From: CAWBQO01 sp963790965 | GTDB lineage: Bacteria > Bacteroidota > Rhodothermia > Rhodothermales > DASSAV01 | Assembly (NCBI GenBank): GCA_963790965.1 | Contig: CAWBQO010000006.1 | Span: 186,001-250,000 of the forward strand | DNA length: 64,000 nt | Direction of reading: 5' to 3' | Position numbers and translations under genes: made by a program | Part shown: positions 47,211 through 57,624 of the stretch, piece after piece | How positions within the stretch are numbered: position 1 is the first letter of the stretch | How the letters are laid out: each line of letters opens with the position of its first letter | The notes under the pieces: generated by a model | What the model was told of the DNA's origin: nothing | The model's input: the letters and a program-made list of their open reading frames with translations, nothing else | The model's database searches: none

Positions 47211-47338
47211 GCACGTAGCCAGACTAATACTACAAAAATCCGGACTGCACCCCCACACCTTTCGGGGCGCATGGCCTCTCCAAGCACTCTCTCAGCCGCT
47301 ATGAGGCGGCGCAAAGTAACGGGGCAGTATTGATTTCG

Positions 47339-47893
47339 TCACCCGGCCAACCAGATAAGCCCCAGGAACAGTGCGAGTGCATCGCGCAGCTTTTCGAAGG
47401 ATCGTTTCACTTGCATTTTGATGGCCGCCTCGGTGCTGCCGATGATCTCGGCGATCTCTTCGTAGCGGAAACCGTATTCCCGAAGCTCGATGATGCGCCG
47501 CGCCTTTGGCGTGAGCGTATCGAGCGCCCGTTCCAGATCAACGGCCCGCCCGGCTCCCGACTCGCCGCCGGCCACTTCGGGCAGCAGCTCCGGCGGGTAG
47601 AGTCGTTCGCGAAGGCCATACCGGCCGCGGTAAAGGTCTTGCACTTCAAAGAGGGCTGCCTTCAGCGCAAAGGCCTTCAGCCGCTCGGGGTCCTTGAGGT
47701 CCTCCAGTCCATTGTGAATGCGGAGGAGTGTATTCTGCACAAGGTCGTCCACCTCGACCCTGTAGCCGATCCGTTTCATGAAGAACGCCCGCAAGATCGG
47801 CTCGACGGCCGAGAGCAGCCGTTCCCGGGCAGCGGTGTCGCCGCCTTGCGCGCTGGCAACGAGCGAAGCATCGAGAACGGCAGAACGGGCCAT
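47339..47893 (-). CDS. ECF sigma-70 factor (FecI-like)
   Basis: 184 residues. Region 2 includes VEPILRAFFMKRI and VEVDDLVQNTLLRIHNGLEDL; region 4 includes LDTLTPKARRIIELREYGFRYEEIAEIIGSTEAAIKMQVKRSFEKL, read as the usual helix-turn-helix. There is no region 3. The gene order sigma-fecR-receptor-DUF4249 on one strand makes this the transcription switch of the uptake locus. It ends in a hydrophobic tail (LALFLGLIWLAG), unusual for a soluble sigma factor but too short to be sure of membrane contact. Confidence 0.92.
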   Translation of the reverse strand: MARSAVLDASLVASAQGGDTAARERLLSAVEPILRAFFMKRIGYRVEVDDLVQNTLLRIHNGLEDLKDPERLKAFALKAALFEVQDLYRGRYGLRERLYPPELLPEVAGGESGAGRAVDLERALDTLTPKARRIIELREYGFRYEEIAEIIGSTEAAIKMQVKRSFEKLRDALALFLGLIWLAG

Positions 47894-47986
47894 GGATGAA
47901 CAGGTCGTGATTTCGTACGGAGCGAAGATAAAAGCTTCACAGCATACGAAGAGACCGGCCGCCGGATTCGTCCCAACTTCGAACGC

Positions 47987-48874
47987 TCAACCGGCGACTT
48001 TCACGGCCGTCGCAAGGGCCGCCATTCCCAGCAGCATGGCCACCTTCAACCCGCCGCTCACGCGGCCCGCACGCTCGGCACCGGGAGACTGCAACGACCA
48101 TAAGCCGATGAGTATGACGGCGTCGGCACCGCCGACGAGCATCATGTATGCCCCTCCGAACCCGGGCAGCGCGTATGGAAGGGGCGTGATCAGCATCGTC
48201 AGGGCCATGACGACGGTGGCCAGCCTCCCGGCCGCTCGTTCGCCCCGGAGAACAGCGAACGTAGTAGCGCCGCCTTGGCGGTCCCCTTCCACGTCTTGAA
48301 TGTCTTTAACGATCTCGCGGGCGAGCGTCATGAGGAAGGCAAAGAACACCGCCACCCCGAGCACCGTCGTCCACTCCTCCGTCAAGCCGCCGAAAAGGAG
48401 TGCCTGTGCTACGAGGAACGCCACGACGACGTTGCCCAGCAGCGGCGTCTTCTTGAGCCGCCACGCATAGGCATAAAGGGTCAGGGCGGCGGCCGCAGCC
48501 AGCGCGAGGTGAACCGCCGAGACGAGCGAGGCCGCCACCAGCCCGGCACCGGTCGCTGCCAGCCAGATCACCCGCGCCTCCAGCGGCAGAAGGCGGCCCG
48601 AGGGCAGCGGCCGCTCGCGGCGGTTCACATGGTCGATCGGCAGATCGAACAGGTCGTTCAAGGCGTTGCCACCCGCCGCGATCAGCGCCGCCGAGAGGGC
48701 GGCGAGATACACCGACGCGCCGTCCGGCCATGCACCCACTCGCGCTCCGGAGAGCAGCCCGCCGAGCACCACACCGGCCGCAATCATCACGAGGTTGCCC
48801 GGCCGCGTAAGTTCAATGAATGCCAGGCCCGTGGCCCACACCGGCCTTGCGCCGGACGTTCGCAGTAAGCTCAT
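47987..48874 (-). CDS. UbiA-family prenyltransferase
   Basis: 295-residue membrane prenyltransferase with about eight helices. The first Asp-rich motif is NALNDLFDLPIDHVNR and the second is DIQDVEGDRQGGATTF, both needed for prenyl diphosphate and Mg2+ binding. Its resemblance to the digeranylgeranylglyceryl-phosphate synthase and menaquinone branches of UbiA leaves the acceptor open. It follows the TPR gene by 12 bases on the same strand. Confidence 0.9.
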   Translation of the reverse strand: MSLLRTSGARPVWATGLAFIELTRPGNLVMIAAGVVLGGLLSGARVGAWPDGASVYLAALSAALIAAGGNALNDLFDLPIDHVNRRERPLPSGRLLPLEARVIWLAATGAGLVAASLVSAVHLALAAAAALTLYAYAWRLKKTPLLGNVVVAFLVAQALLFGGLTEEWTTVLGVAVFFAFLMTLAREIVKDIQDVEGDRQGGATTFAVLRGERAAGRLATVVMALTMLITPLPYALPGFGGAYMMLVGGADAVILIGLWSLQSPGAERAGRVSGGLKVAMLLGMAALATAVKVAG

Positions 48875-48886
48875 TGCCTCAACCCG

Positions 48887-50419
48887 TCAGGAACCGAGCC
48901 TCTTGAGCGCCGCTTTGGCGCTCTGTTCGAGCGTCTGGTAGTAATCGTACTGGCCGTCATAATCGAGCGCGGCGTTGAACGCCTCCCGCGCCTTGTCCGG
49001 ATTGCCCTTCAACGAGTAGATCTGCCCGGAATAGTAGCGGCTCCAGGGTGCCCACCGCGCCTTCGGGTCGCGCGGGTAGGCCGCCGCCGCGCCGAACGCC
49101 CGGAGCGCCTCGTCCCACTGCTCCTGCGCCTGTTTGGTCCGTCCAACCAGGTAGGCGGCCTGCGCCAGATCGTCGGCCGTTGCGGCCGGGGAGGCCGCTG
49201 CGCGGGCCAGCAGCGCTTCGGCCTTCGAGAAGCGGCGGGCGTTGAGCGCGCCGGATGCCTCGAGCAGCAGACGCTCGTCGCTGGTCATCGGGGCGGCAAG
49301 TCGCTTGCGCGCAAGGCGCAGCGCGGCCTCGTCGGTGTCGTACTTGCGGTGCGACTCCACGCTCCGGTAAAAAGCCACCGCCTCCTCCCGCCGATCCTGC
49401 ATCTCGATGGACAAAGCGAGGTTCAGGTTCGTCGGCGCGCGAAGGGCCGGCCCGCGGTGCGCGGCGAGGTAGCGGCGATAGGCGCGCTCCGCCTCCGCAT
49501 AGCGGCCCTGCTGGAAGAGCGCTTCGCCAAGAAAATGATCGACGTAGTCGACCGGAAAGTACCCGTCCGAACGCATCGTGCGCGAGGCCCGGGCAAACAC
49601 CTTCTCCGCCTCGGCGGCCTTTCGGTTCTTGACGAGCGCGAATCCGTAGAAGAACGCGAAAAGTGGACTGCTCGGGTTACTCTGATAGACCCGGCTCAAC
49701 ATCGCTTCCGCATCCTCGGTGTCGCCGAAAAGCAGCCCCTGGACGAGCGCCCGCCCGAGCACCGCCTCCTCCCTGCTGAACCGGCTTTCCTCGGCCGCAA
49801 TCTGCAGCTCCTTCATGCCCTCGTTCACCTCGCCGCCGTAGCCGAGCAGCCGAAGCAGCGTGCGATATGAGCGCGGCAGCGACCCGATGGAGACGTGCAG
49901 CAACCCCATCCCCTTGTACGGTTCATAAAAGTCGGGATAGCGGCGAATCGCTTCTTCCGAGCGCCCATAGGCGGCCCGCGCCGCGAGCGCCGCACGGGTG
50001 TACCGCTCTTCCTTGGCAAACACCACCATCCGCTGCAGGTGATTTTCAGCCTCGAGATAGAGTCGCCAGCGACCCTCAGGTGCCCCTTTCAGCAGCGTCA
50101 ACACGGAGTCGGATCGCTCGTGGAAGGCGGCGTAGTCGGCTTCCCTGTCGGACATAACCGCTTTCAGCAGCGCCGCCGCCGCCAGGTTGTGCATCGCCGC
50201 AATCGCCCCGTCGGGCCGATGCTGCAGACGCCGAAGCGCCCGCTCGCTGTCCTCCATTCGAAAAGCCATCATATCCCCGCGCGCTTCTGACACAAGCGCT
50301 TCGGAGGCGTCCGTTTGAACCAGGAACGGCCGCTGCGCCAGTGCCGGTGGCGCGAGGAGCAGCGCGGCCAGGAACGCGAGCAAAGGCCGAATGCAGCGGC
50401 AAGGCAAGGTCATCACCAT
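48887..50419 (-). CDS. Secreted TPR-repeat protein
   Basis: 510 residues from the ATG at 50419 (MVMTLPCRCIRPLLAFLAAL), chosen because it starts a signal peptide ending APPALAQ; an ATG at 50413 would also do. The open frame reaches 50626 without family support. The mature part is helical throughout with TPR-like pairs (PEGRWRLYLEAENHLQRMVV, YPDFYEPYKGMGLLHVSIG, GRYAEAERAYRRYLAAHRGP, NPDKAREAFNAALDYDGQYD). Likely a periplasmic scaffold; its partner is unknown. Twelve bases separate it from the UbiA gene. Confidence 0.82.
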   Translation of the reverse strand: MVMTLPCRCIRPLLAFLAALLLAPPALAQRPFLVQTDASEALVSEARGDMMAFRMEDSERALRRLQHRPDGAIAAMHNLAAAALLKAVMSDREADYAAFHERSDSVLTLLKGAPEGRWRLYLEAENHLQRMVVFAKEERYTRAALAARAAYGRSEEAIRRYPDFYEPYKGMGLLHVSIGSLPRSYRTLLRLLGYGGEVNEGMKELQIAAEESRFSREEAVLGRALVQGLLFGDTEDAEAMLSRVYQSNPSSPLFAFFYGFALVKNRKAAEAEKVFARASRTMRSDGYFPVDYVDHFLGEALFQQGRYAEAERAYRRYLAAHRGPALRAPTNLNLALSIEMQDRREEAVAFYRSVESHRKYDTDEAALRLARKRLAAPMTSDERLLLEASGALNARRFSKAEALLARAAASPAATADDLAQAAYLVGRTKQAQEQWDEALRAFGAAAAYPRDPKARWAPWSRYYSGQIYSLKGNPDKAREAFNAALDYDGQYDYYQTLEQSAKAALKRLGS

Positions 50420-50513
50420 ACTTAAGCCGGAGAGTGGGGTTGTTGAGGGCCGGGTCGAGCGCAGGGCGCAACAATCAGGCCGGAGCCTCCAACGCCCGCT
50501 TTCCCGAATGGTC

Positions 50514-51860
50514 TCACTCCCGCTCCTGCGCCTCGTAGGCGTGGATGATGTCGACGGGCGCGTGGCCGGGAGCAAGCGTGCGCAGGGCACCCTCGGATCC
50601 GGCCACGATGCAGGCCACCGTCGCATCTCCCGTGACGTTCGTTACCGTTCGCACCATGTCCAGTATTCGGTCCACCCCGAGTATGAGCGCAATGCCGGAG
50701 CCGGGAATGCCGAGCGTTTCAAGAATGACCACGAGCATGACAATACCGGCGCTTGGCACCGCCGCCGTGCCGATGGAGGCCAGCAGCGCAAGCAGCACAA
50801 TGGAAAGCTGTTCCGCTACGCCGAGTCCCATTCCGAGCGCCTGCGCGATGAAAACGGCGGCGACCGCCTGGTAGAGCGCGGTGCCGTCCATGTTCACCGT
50901 GGCCCCGAGGGGAAGAACGAAGGAGGAAATCTCCTCCGAAACGCCCAGGTTCTTCTCGGCGCATTCCATGGTGACAGGGAGCGTAGCGCCGCTCGACGAG
51001 GTCGAGAAGGCGACGAGCTGCGCCGGTGCAATGCCGGAGAAGAACCCGCGCAGCACCGATGGCGCGAACAGCCGCAGCAGCAGCGGATAAAAAAGCATCG
51101 TATGGATGCCAAGCCCGACCAGCACGGCAAAGCAGTAGTACCCGAGCGCCGCCACGAGTTCTACGATCTGCGAGGGGTCGTCGCGGGCCACGGAGGTGAT
51201 CGTCGCTGCCATGAGCGCGAAGACGCCCAGCGGAGCCATGAGCATGATGATCTCGACCATCTTGATCACGAGCGCGTTCAGGCTCCCAAAAAAGTCGAGC
51301 AGCGGCTTTGATCGCTCGCGCGGGACGAGCAGCAGCGCCACGCCCGCGAAGATGGCGACGAAGACGACCTGAAGCATATTCCGGTTGTCTGCCGCCGAGC
51401 CGAAGAAATTGCCTGGCACCATGTCCACGAGCGGCTGGAGCGGCCCGCGGTTAAATGCTTCGGCAGCGGTTGCCTCGCGGTTGGACGCATCCGCCTCATA
51501 GCTCTCTTGAAGACGAGTCCGCATGTCCGCCGGAACGGTCTTTCCCGGCTGCAGGAGATTGACGATGCCAAGGCCGAGCAGCAGCGCTATGGTCGTCGTC
51601 GCGAGATAGATGCCGACGGTCTTACCGCCAATTCGGGAGAGCTTCTTTAAGTCGGAGAGCGAGGCGACGCCGGTCACGAGCGATGCCAGAATCAGCGGGA
51701 CGGCAATGAGCTTGAGCAGGTTGATGAAGATGGTCCCGAACGGCGCCACCCATGCGTTCACAAATCCGCCCCAGTGAAGCACTGACGCCACAATGCCGAA
51801 AACCAGCCCGAGCGCAAGGCCGAGGATGATCTGCCAGTGAAGCTTTCGGTACCAGGCCAT
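50514..51860 (-). CDS. Dicarboxylate/amino acid:cation symporter (DAACS family)
   Basis: 448 residues from ATG 51860 (MAWYRKLHWQIILGL). Glutamate-transporter fold: FSTSSSGATLPVTMECAEKN is the serine-rich re-entrant loop HP1, VNMDGTALYQAVAAVFIAQ holds the cation-binding NMDGT motif, and VPSAGIVMLVVILETLG is HP2. It takes up C4-dicarboxylates, glutamate or aspartate with Na+ or H+; which one is not clear. A long periplasmic loop (about residues 105-160) is longer than in GltP. Confidence 0.93.
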   Translation of the reverse strand: MAWYRKLHWQIILGLALGLVFGIVASVLHWGGFVNAWVAPFGTIFINLLKLIAVPLILASLVTGVASLSDLKKLSRIGGKTVGIYLATTTIALLLGLGIVNLLQPGKTVPADMRTRLQESYEADASNREATAAEAFNRGPLQPLVDMVPGNFFGSAADNRNMLQVVFVAIFAGVALLLVPRERSKPLLDFFGSLNALVIKMVEIIMLMAPLGVFALMAATITSVARDDPSQIVELVAALGYYCFAVLVGLGIHTMLFYPLLLRLFAPSVLRGFFSGIAPAQLVAFSTSSSGATLPVTMECAEKNLGVSEEISSFVLPLGATVNMDGTALYQAVAAVFIAQALGMGLGVAEQLSIVLLALLASIGTAAVPSAGIVMLVVILETLGIPGSGIALILGVDRILDMVRTVTNVTGDATVACIVAGSEGALRTLAPGHAPVDIIHAYEAQERE

Positions 51861-52187
51861 GCGCAATACGATTGGGTGAGGTCGGTGCAGCGAGCCGCAA
51901 GATAGCACGGGTTCTACATATCCGCCGCGCCAATATCACACGTTCGATGCAAGGCGCGAGAAACGTAGGGACAGCAGGTTAATAGAACCCATCCATGCCG
52001 AAATGCGCCCGCTTCCGAACGCGGGGTAATCATGCTGTGATATCAACATTGCTTGGCCAACCGGGCCGGAACACCGCCGCCGCCACAACTTAACGAAAGT
52101 ACACGCAGGTCCGGCGAACGGGCCAGAAACCTTGCTCGGTGGCAACACGGCGCGCCCGGTGTGACATTTTCTCCGCACTCTTCCTCT
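51861..52187. other. Divergent gap between DAACS and YbjN-like genes
   Basis: 327 bases with no gene recognised. It should hold the promoters of the two divergent genes, but no promoter pair or palindrome stood out by eye. Confidence 0.4.
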
Positions 52188-52619
52188 ATGAAGTTCGACA
52201 ATTTAACTTCTCAGCTTCGCGACCGCTACGGGGCCAATGCCCGGCAGGTTGAGAACGGTCACTGGGTTTTTGAAGTGCTCACCGGCGACCAGCGCTCCCA
52301 GGTGGTTCACCTCCTCCTGAAGGAGTCCGGCGCGAACGGCATCGACGGCAGCCGCATCGTGGCAGACAGCCCCATCGGGCCCCGCCCCCGCCGCTTTGAT
52401 CTTGAAACGCTTCTCCGCAAGAATGCGGATCTCGATGTGGGGGCCATTTGCATCGAAGACTTTCGGGACGAGGACAATAACCTCGTCACCTACTTCACCC
52501 TGCGCGCTTCACACCTCATCGACACGGCGGACTTTGAGGAGATCTGGGAGATGGTCGAAAAAGTGGCCTTTGAGGCCGATCAGCTCGAAAAGGAAATTCA
52601 CGCCCACGACGTCCTCTAA
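52188..52619 (+). CDS. YbjN / type III secretion chaperone-like protein
   Basis: 143-residue soluble protein. The pattern of an N-terminal helix (NLTSQLRDRYG), antiparallel strands (GHWVFEVLTGDQRSQVVHL, YFTLRASHLIDT) and a long C-terminal helix (EEIWEMVEKVAFEADQLEKE) resembles the YbjN/T3S-chaperone-like fold. The assignment is by pattern, not by a strong motif. The ATG at 52188 fits the fold; the upstream open frame does not. It lies 18 bases before the four-helix membrane protein gene, so the two probably work together. Confidence 0.65.
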   Translation: MKFDNLTSQLRDRYGANARQVENGHWVFEVLTGDQRSQVVHLLLKESGANGIDGSRIVADSPIGPRPRRFDLETLLRKNADLDVGAICIEDFRDEDNNLVTYFTLRASHLIDTADFEEIWEMVEKVAFEADQLEKEIHAHDVL

Positions 52620-52637
52620 CTTTCTATAGCAAACCTC

Positions 52638-53750
52638 ATGTTTGGGAGCTTATACTACCGAATGAAGCAAGGCCAGTACCTGCGAAACCCGCAGGGCACC
52701 AAGCTCTTTGCCGAAAAGTGCATCGGTGAACTCGTACGCGGCGTGACAAAGAAGTCGGCGGTGTACCGCGAAATGAACGAGAACCTTCTCGTCGAGAAGG
52801 CCAATCTGCGCATGAGGTCGATGGAGCTGTCGGAGCGGCCCAGCCTCGACGCGGGCGAGTTCTTTATGGTTCGGCGTCAACTCTGGCTGCACAACGTCAT
52901 CATAACGGCGGTCGTGGCAGCGGGCGTCTTCCTCATCTTCCTCTCTCTTTCGGCGGGCCTGGGCCAGGAGGGCGTTAGTCCCGTCCTGACGTGGCTCGTT
53001 GCGGCCGTGCTCGCCATCGTCCTCATGGGCGGCGGCCTCGTCGCCACGGAACGGTTCGTCGAGACGATCGCGCCCCGGCGGAGCATCCGAACGCAAGAAC
53101 TGAAGGACGTAACCCGGTCCATTGCGCCGCTCTGGATTGTTGTGCTAGTCGCCGTTGAACTTGCCCTCTTCGGCATCGCGCAGGTCAGGGCGGACCATGT
53201 GGCCGCAAGCTTCGACAGCACGCTCCTTTACTGGGGCTTTATCATCGCCACCATGGCCCTTCCGGTCATTGCCGGTGCCATTCGCTGGGACGCCGGGCAG
53301 TACATCGACATCTATAAGACGACCACGGCGCTCCGCCAGGTCGAAAGCCGCCTCGCTCAGATCGACTCGGTGCTTCGCCAGAACGAAGAGTACGAAAGCA
53401 ACTTCTTCAAAATGAAAAGCATCCAGTACTGGGACAATCTCAACGACTTCAAGACATACAAGGTCAACTACGACGAGAAGAAAGGTCGGACCGAGGAGAT
53501 CGACACCCACTTCTCCCGCTCGTACGACGAGTTTCAGGCAGAGGCCAACAAACGCTATCAGGCGGATATCCGCGACTTCACCAGCGCGTCCATGCGCAGG
53601 CTCGAACCCGCGGATGCGCGCCCGCAGGGGATCGGCTCCAAGATCGGTCAGGCGGCCGGTCGCCGGCCCGTAGCAAATCCGGAAGCGCCCAACGGCACGA
53701 CCACGTCGGACTCCAATGATCTTTACCTGAACCCGCAGCCGATTCGCTAA
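52638..53750 (+). CDS. Uncharacterised four-helix membrane protein with coiled-coil C-terminus
   Basis: Not recognised. 370 residues: a cytoplasmic N-terminal helix region (about 1-85), two membrane pairs (about 85-135 and 160-215: IITAVVAAGVFLIFLSLSAG, VLTWLVAAVLAIVLMGGG, IAPLWIVVLVAVELALFG, LLYWGFIIATMALPVIAG), then a charged helical stretch likely to be a coiled coil (ALRQVESRLAQIDSVLRQNE to about 330) and a disordered tail. A DNYDEKKGRTEEID-like region precedes the tail. Encoded right behind the YbjN-like gene, whose product could be its chaperone or regulator. Confidence 0.7.
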   Translation: MFGSLYYRMKQGQYLRNPQGTKLFAEKCIGELVRGVTKKSAVYREMNENLLVEKANLRMRSMELSERPSLDAGEFFMVRRQLWLHNVIITAVVAAGVFLIFLSLSAGLGQEGVSPVLTWLVAAVLAIVLMGGGLVATERFVETIAPRRSIRTQELKDVTRSIAPLWIVVLVAVELALFGIAQVRADHVAASFDSTLLYWGFIIATMALPVIAGAIRWDAGQYIDIYKTTTALRQVESRLAQIDSVLRQNEEYESNFFKMKSIQYWDNLNDFKTYKVNYDEKKGRTEEIDTHFSRSYDEFQAEANKRYQADIRDFTSASMRRLEPADARPQGIGSKIGQAAGRRPVANPEAPNGTTTSDSNDLYLNPQPIR

Positions 53751-53839
53751 GAATGGCTGGTACTGAAAAGGTCGGTCCGTGCTTGCGGCGGGGTGCGGCC
53801 GCTTCTCCATCCACAGGCCTCACTCAGCACCTATCCGTC

Positions 53840-54256
53840 ATGCTTCGCCTCGTTTACGTCAGCACGGCTAATCCGACGCTTTCAGATGACGACCTCCTCA
53901 ACATCCTCCGAGTTAGCCGCGTCAACAACGCCAGAGACGGGGTTACCGGGCTCTTGCTCTATAAAGATGGAAACATCATACAAGCCATTGAGGGACCGGC
54001 GGAGAAAATAGAGGACCTTCTGGACCGGCTCGCGCGAGATACGCGCCACCGCGACATCCAAGTCCTTAGCCGCGAACAGGTGGAGGAACGCCTCTTCCCG
54101 AACTGGTCAATGGGGTTCCGCCGCGCTGACGATCTTGCGGAAGCCGACCGCGAGCACCTGAGCGCCTTCTTAGAAGGTGGTCGGCTTTCACTGCAGCGTG
54201 AACGCCGCACGCGGGTTCAGATCTTGCTCGATACTTTCCGGGAGATCGTGAGGTAA
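53840..54256 (+). CDS. BLUF-domain blue-light sensor
   Basis: 138 residues, a short single-domain photoreceptor binding FAD. BLUF residues are all present: Tyr6 (RLVYVS), Asn30 (SRVNN), Gln48 (GNIIQAIEG), Trp89 and Met91 (NWSMGF), plus the RDGVTGLLLY core. The Tyr-Gln pair is the light-switching hydrogen-bond network. A C-terminal helix of about 45 residues should contact a partner protein, since there is no output domain. The ATG at 53840 is taken from the domain start. It lies downstream of the YbjN-like/membrane pair, 90 bases after its stop, and converges on a small membrane protein gene. Confidence 0.93.
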   Translation: MLRLVYVSTANPTLSDDDLLNILRVSRVNNARDGVTGLLLYKDGNIIQAIEGPAEKIEDLLDRLARDTRHRDIQVLSREQVEERLFPNWSMGFRRADDLAEADREHLSAFLEGGRLSLQRERRTRVQILLDTFREIVR

Positions 54257-54259
54257 CGC

Positions 54260-54679
54260 TCAGGCGGGATGCGACGGTTGTCCCTCTCTCGCTTTTTTTC
54301 TCTTCATGAACGGTACGACGACGCCTGCCAGCGCCGCAATGATGCCGGCCGTTTTCAGCGCGGCACCGGCCTGCTCGCCGTCGATGGTCCCAGTATACAA
54401 GAAGTATAAGCCGGCCTGCATCACCGCCGCGAACACGATGGCCGCCGCGCTGACCCTGAAGACATTCTTGCACGGGCGAGAGGTGGCGGCCTTGCCGACA
54501 CGCGAACGGCTCAGATACTGCGCCTTCGCTTCGGCAATGACTGCAAGCAGGATGCTGAGAACGGGCAGCGCAAACCAGGCCACCGGCCCCTCCGCACCTA
54601 CCACATCAGGCCGGTCGTGCCACAAGAGGACCGCCGCGAAGAGCATGAGAGCGGGAAGATATCGGGTTAAAAGACGCAT
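54260..54679 (-). CDS. Small hypothetical membrane protein
   Basis: Not recognised. 139 residues with four likely membrane helices (LPALMLFAAVLLW, VAWFALPVLSILLAVIAEA, RVSAAAIVFAAVMQAGLYFL, GIIAALAGVVVPF) and a basic tail (MKRKKAREGQPSHPA). It ends 4 bases after the BLUF stop on the other strand. Confidence 0.6.
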   Translation of the reverse strand: MRLLTRYLPALMLFAAVLLWHDRPDVVGAEGPVAWFALPVLSILLAVIAEAKAQYLSRSRVGKAATSRPCKNVFRVSAAAIVFAAVMQAGLYFLYTGTIDGEQAGAALKTAGIIAALAGVVVPFMKRKKAREGQPSHPA

Positions 54680-54877
54680 TGCGGAAGAAAAGGGCGGCGT
54701 TTGAGACTACAGCGACGGTCGGTTCTACGGGGACGACGCCGAAAAGGTACGGCAGATGTAGAGAAGACGGCGCGCCGATGCCGAGAACCAGCGCAAGACT
54801 CTGAAGCAAGAACCGGTCGACGGCTCCTCAGGCGGTTGTCGTGCGAGGAAGACAGGCATGGCGCCGCCGCGGGCCGG

Positions 54878-56008
<1,131 letters not shown>

Positions 56009-56017
56009 GAGTGGGCG

Positions 56018-57376
56018 CTATTCGCCGGGGGCGTTGCCGGACCGCTTCTTTCGCCCTCGTCGGCGGAAGAGCCGTCCAGGGGAGAAGGCGTAGGCGTCCG
56101 CCGGCATGAGTTCGAACTTCAACTCATCCCGGTAAGCCTTGTAAATCGTCATGATGAGCGCCGTAGCAGGCACGGCGATCAACAAACCAAAGAGTCCAAG
56201 GAAGTACCCGAACACGAGGAGTGAGAGAATAATCAGGACGGGATGCAGTCCGACTTCGTTGCCGAGGATGCGCGGCACCAGCACGGCCTGCTCGAGCAGC
56301 GACTCGCCCAGGAGGACGAAGAAAACGGTAAGCGCCTTCACCACCCACGGGTCGCCGAACATGACGGCAAGCGCCACCCCGAGGATGTTCGTCAGGATCA
56401 CCCCGATGTTGGGGATGAGGTTGAGCACGCCGGCGGCAAGCCCGATGAGCAGCGCAAAGGGCACCTTGAACAGCAGCAGTGCCACGCTCACGTTGAACGC
56501 AGCAATGGCGCTGATCGTAATCTGCCCCCGCAGGTAGTTGCCGACGATGCCGCCCGCTTTGACGAGGTAATCGCGCCTTCCGCCGAAGAGCGGGAACAGC
56601 TCAACCAGCCGCCGCTTGATGTACGGGTAGTCCTTTAGCGTATAGAAGAGAAGGACCGGAACGAGCGTAAGCGTGGTGAGCAGCCCGAGCAGCGAACCGA
56701 TGTACCCGACGAGCCGCTGCGCCGCAAGCGGAATGCCCTGCGCAAACTCCGCCATCCGCGCCTCGAGGCTCGCCGAAAGCTGCCCGATGATCGCCCGCTT
56801 GTCCAGACGGAAGTTCTCCTCGAACAGGTCGAGCGCGGACGTAGTCAGCACCCAGTCGCGCAGGCTTCCGATGAGCGAGATGACGCGGACGGCCAGCGTC
56901 TCGACCTGCGCGATGAGTTTCGGCACGAGCAGCAGGATAAAGAGCGCACACGCGCCGACGAGCGCTGCCGTCACCAGCAGCGATGTTACCCAGCGCGGGA
57001 TGCGGAACCGCTCCAGCGCTCCCTGCACGAGCGGGTCGAAGAAGAAGGCAAGCACATACACGACAAAGAACGGTATCAGCACCCCGCTCACCTGGTCGAT
57101 GAACCAGAGCGAGATCAGGAACGCGCCCGAGAGCAAAATGGCGCGGGCGGCGGGCAGCTTGCGAACCGGCCAGATCAAGATGATGCCGGCCACAGCCACG
57201 AGCGGCGGCGTCAGAAAACGGCCGGATACGCCGCCAACGTGCATCTCGTAGAGCAGCACGAGAAAGAGTACCAGCCCCCCTGCGAGCAGCATCGCGTCAT
57301 GGGCGGCGATGCTCTTGAACAAAGGCGATTCCGATGCCGGCGGTTCCGGCGGTACAACGTCAGGCATGGAGTGCAA
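56018..57376 (-). CDS. AI-2E family transporter (second copy)
   Basis: 452-residue relative of the protein at 40421: N-terminal helix pairs (LLAGGLVLFLVLLYEM, VLIPFFVVYVLAFFFDPLVQ), a long amphipathic region, and the conserved LNLIPNIGVILTNILGVALA, ESLLEQAVLVPRILG, HPVLIILSLLVFGYFLGLFGLLIAVP. A basic tail follows (RRRGRKKR). It precedes tgt by 9 bases on the same strand. The substrate is unknown. Confidence 0.9.
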   Translation of the reverse strand: MHSMPDVVPPEPPASESPLFKSIAAHDAMLLAGGLVLFLVLLYEMHVGGVSGRFLTPPLVAVAGIILIWPVRKLPAARAILLSGAFLISLWFIDQVSGVLIPFFVVYVLAFFFDPLVQGALERFRIPRWVTSLLVTAALVGACALFILLLVPKLIAQVETLAVRVISLIGSLRDWVLTTSALDLFEENFRLDKRAIIGQLSASLEARMAEFAQGIPLAAQRLVGYIGSLLGLLTTLTLVPVLLFYTLKDYPYIKRRLVELFPLFGGRRDYLVKAGGIVGNYLRGQITISAIAAFNVSVALLLFKVPFALLIGLAAGVLNLIPNIGVILTNILGVALAVMFGDPWVVKALTVFFVLLGESLLEQAVLVPRILGNEVGLHPVLIILSLLVFGYFLGLFGLLIAVPATALIMTIYKAYRDELKFELMPADAYAFSPGRLFRRRGRKKRSGNAPGE

Positions 57377-57624
57377 TCCGGGTGTGTCGCCGCCTGCGCT
57401 GCCGGGGCTTTATGCAGCAGGCGCAACGGCTCGCGAACGGCCCCTGTACGCCTTCCGCTGCCTCGATGATTCGGGTGTCCGGCGCGCGGCAAGAACTCTG
57501 TCAGTATCTTCACCGATAAAGAAGCGCTCCGGCGAAAGGATCAGGCCCCCGGCAAGGTTAAGGCCGCTCTCCCCGGGGCATCCGCCGGAATAAAGAGATC
57601 GCTGCTCGTCGGAGAGGATATTAA

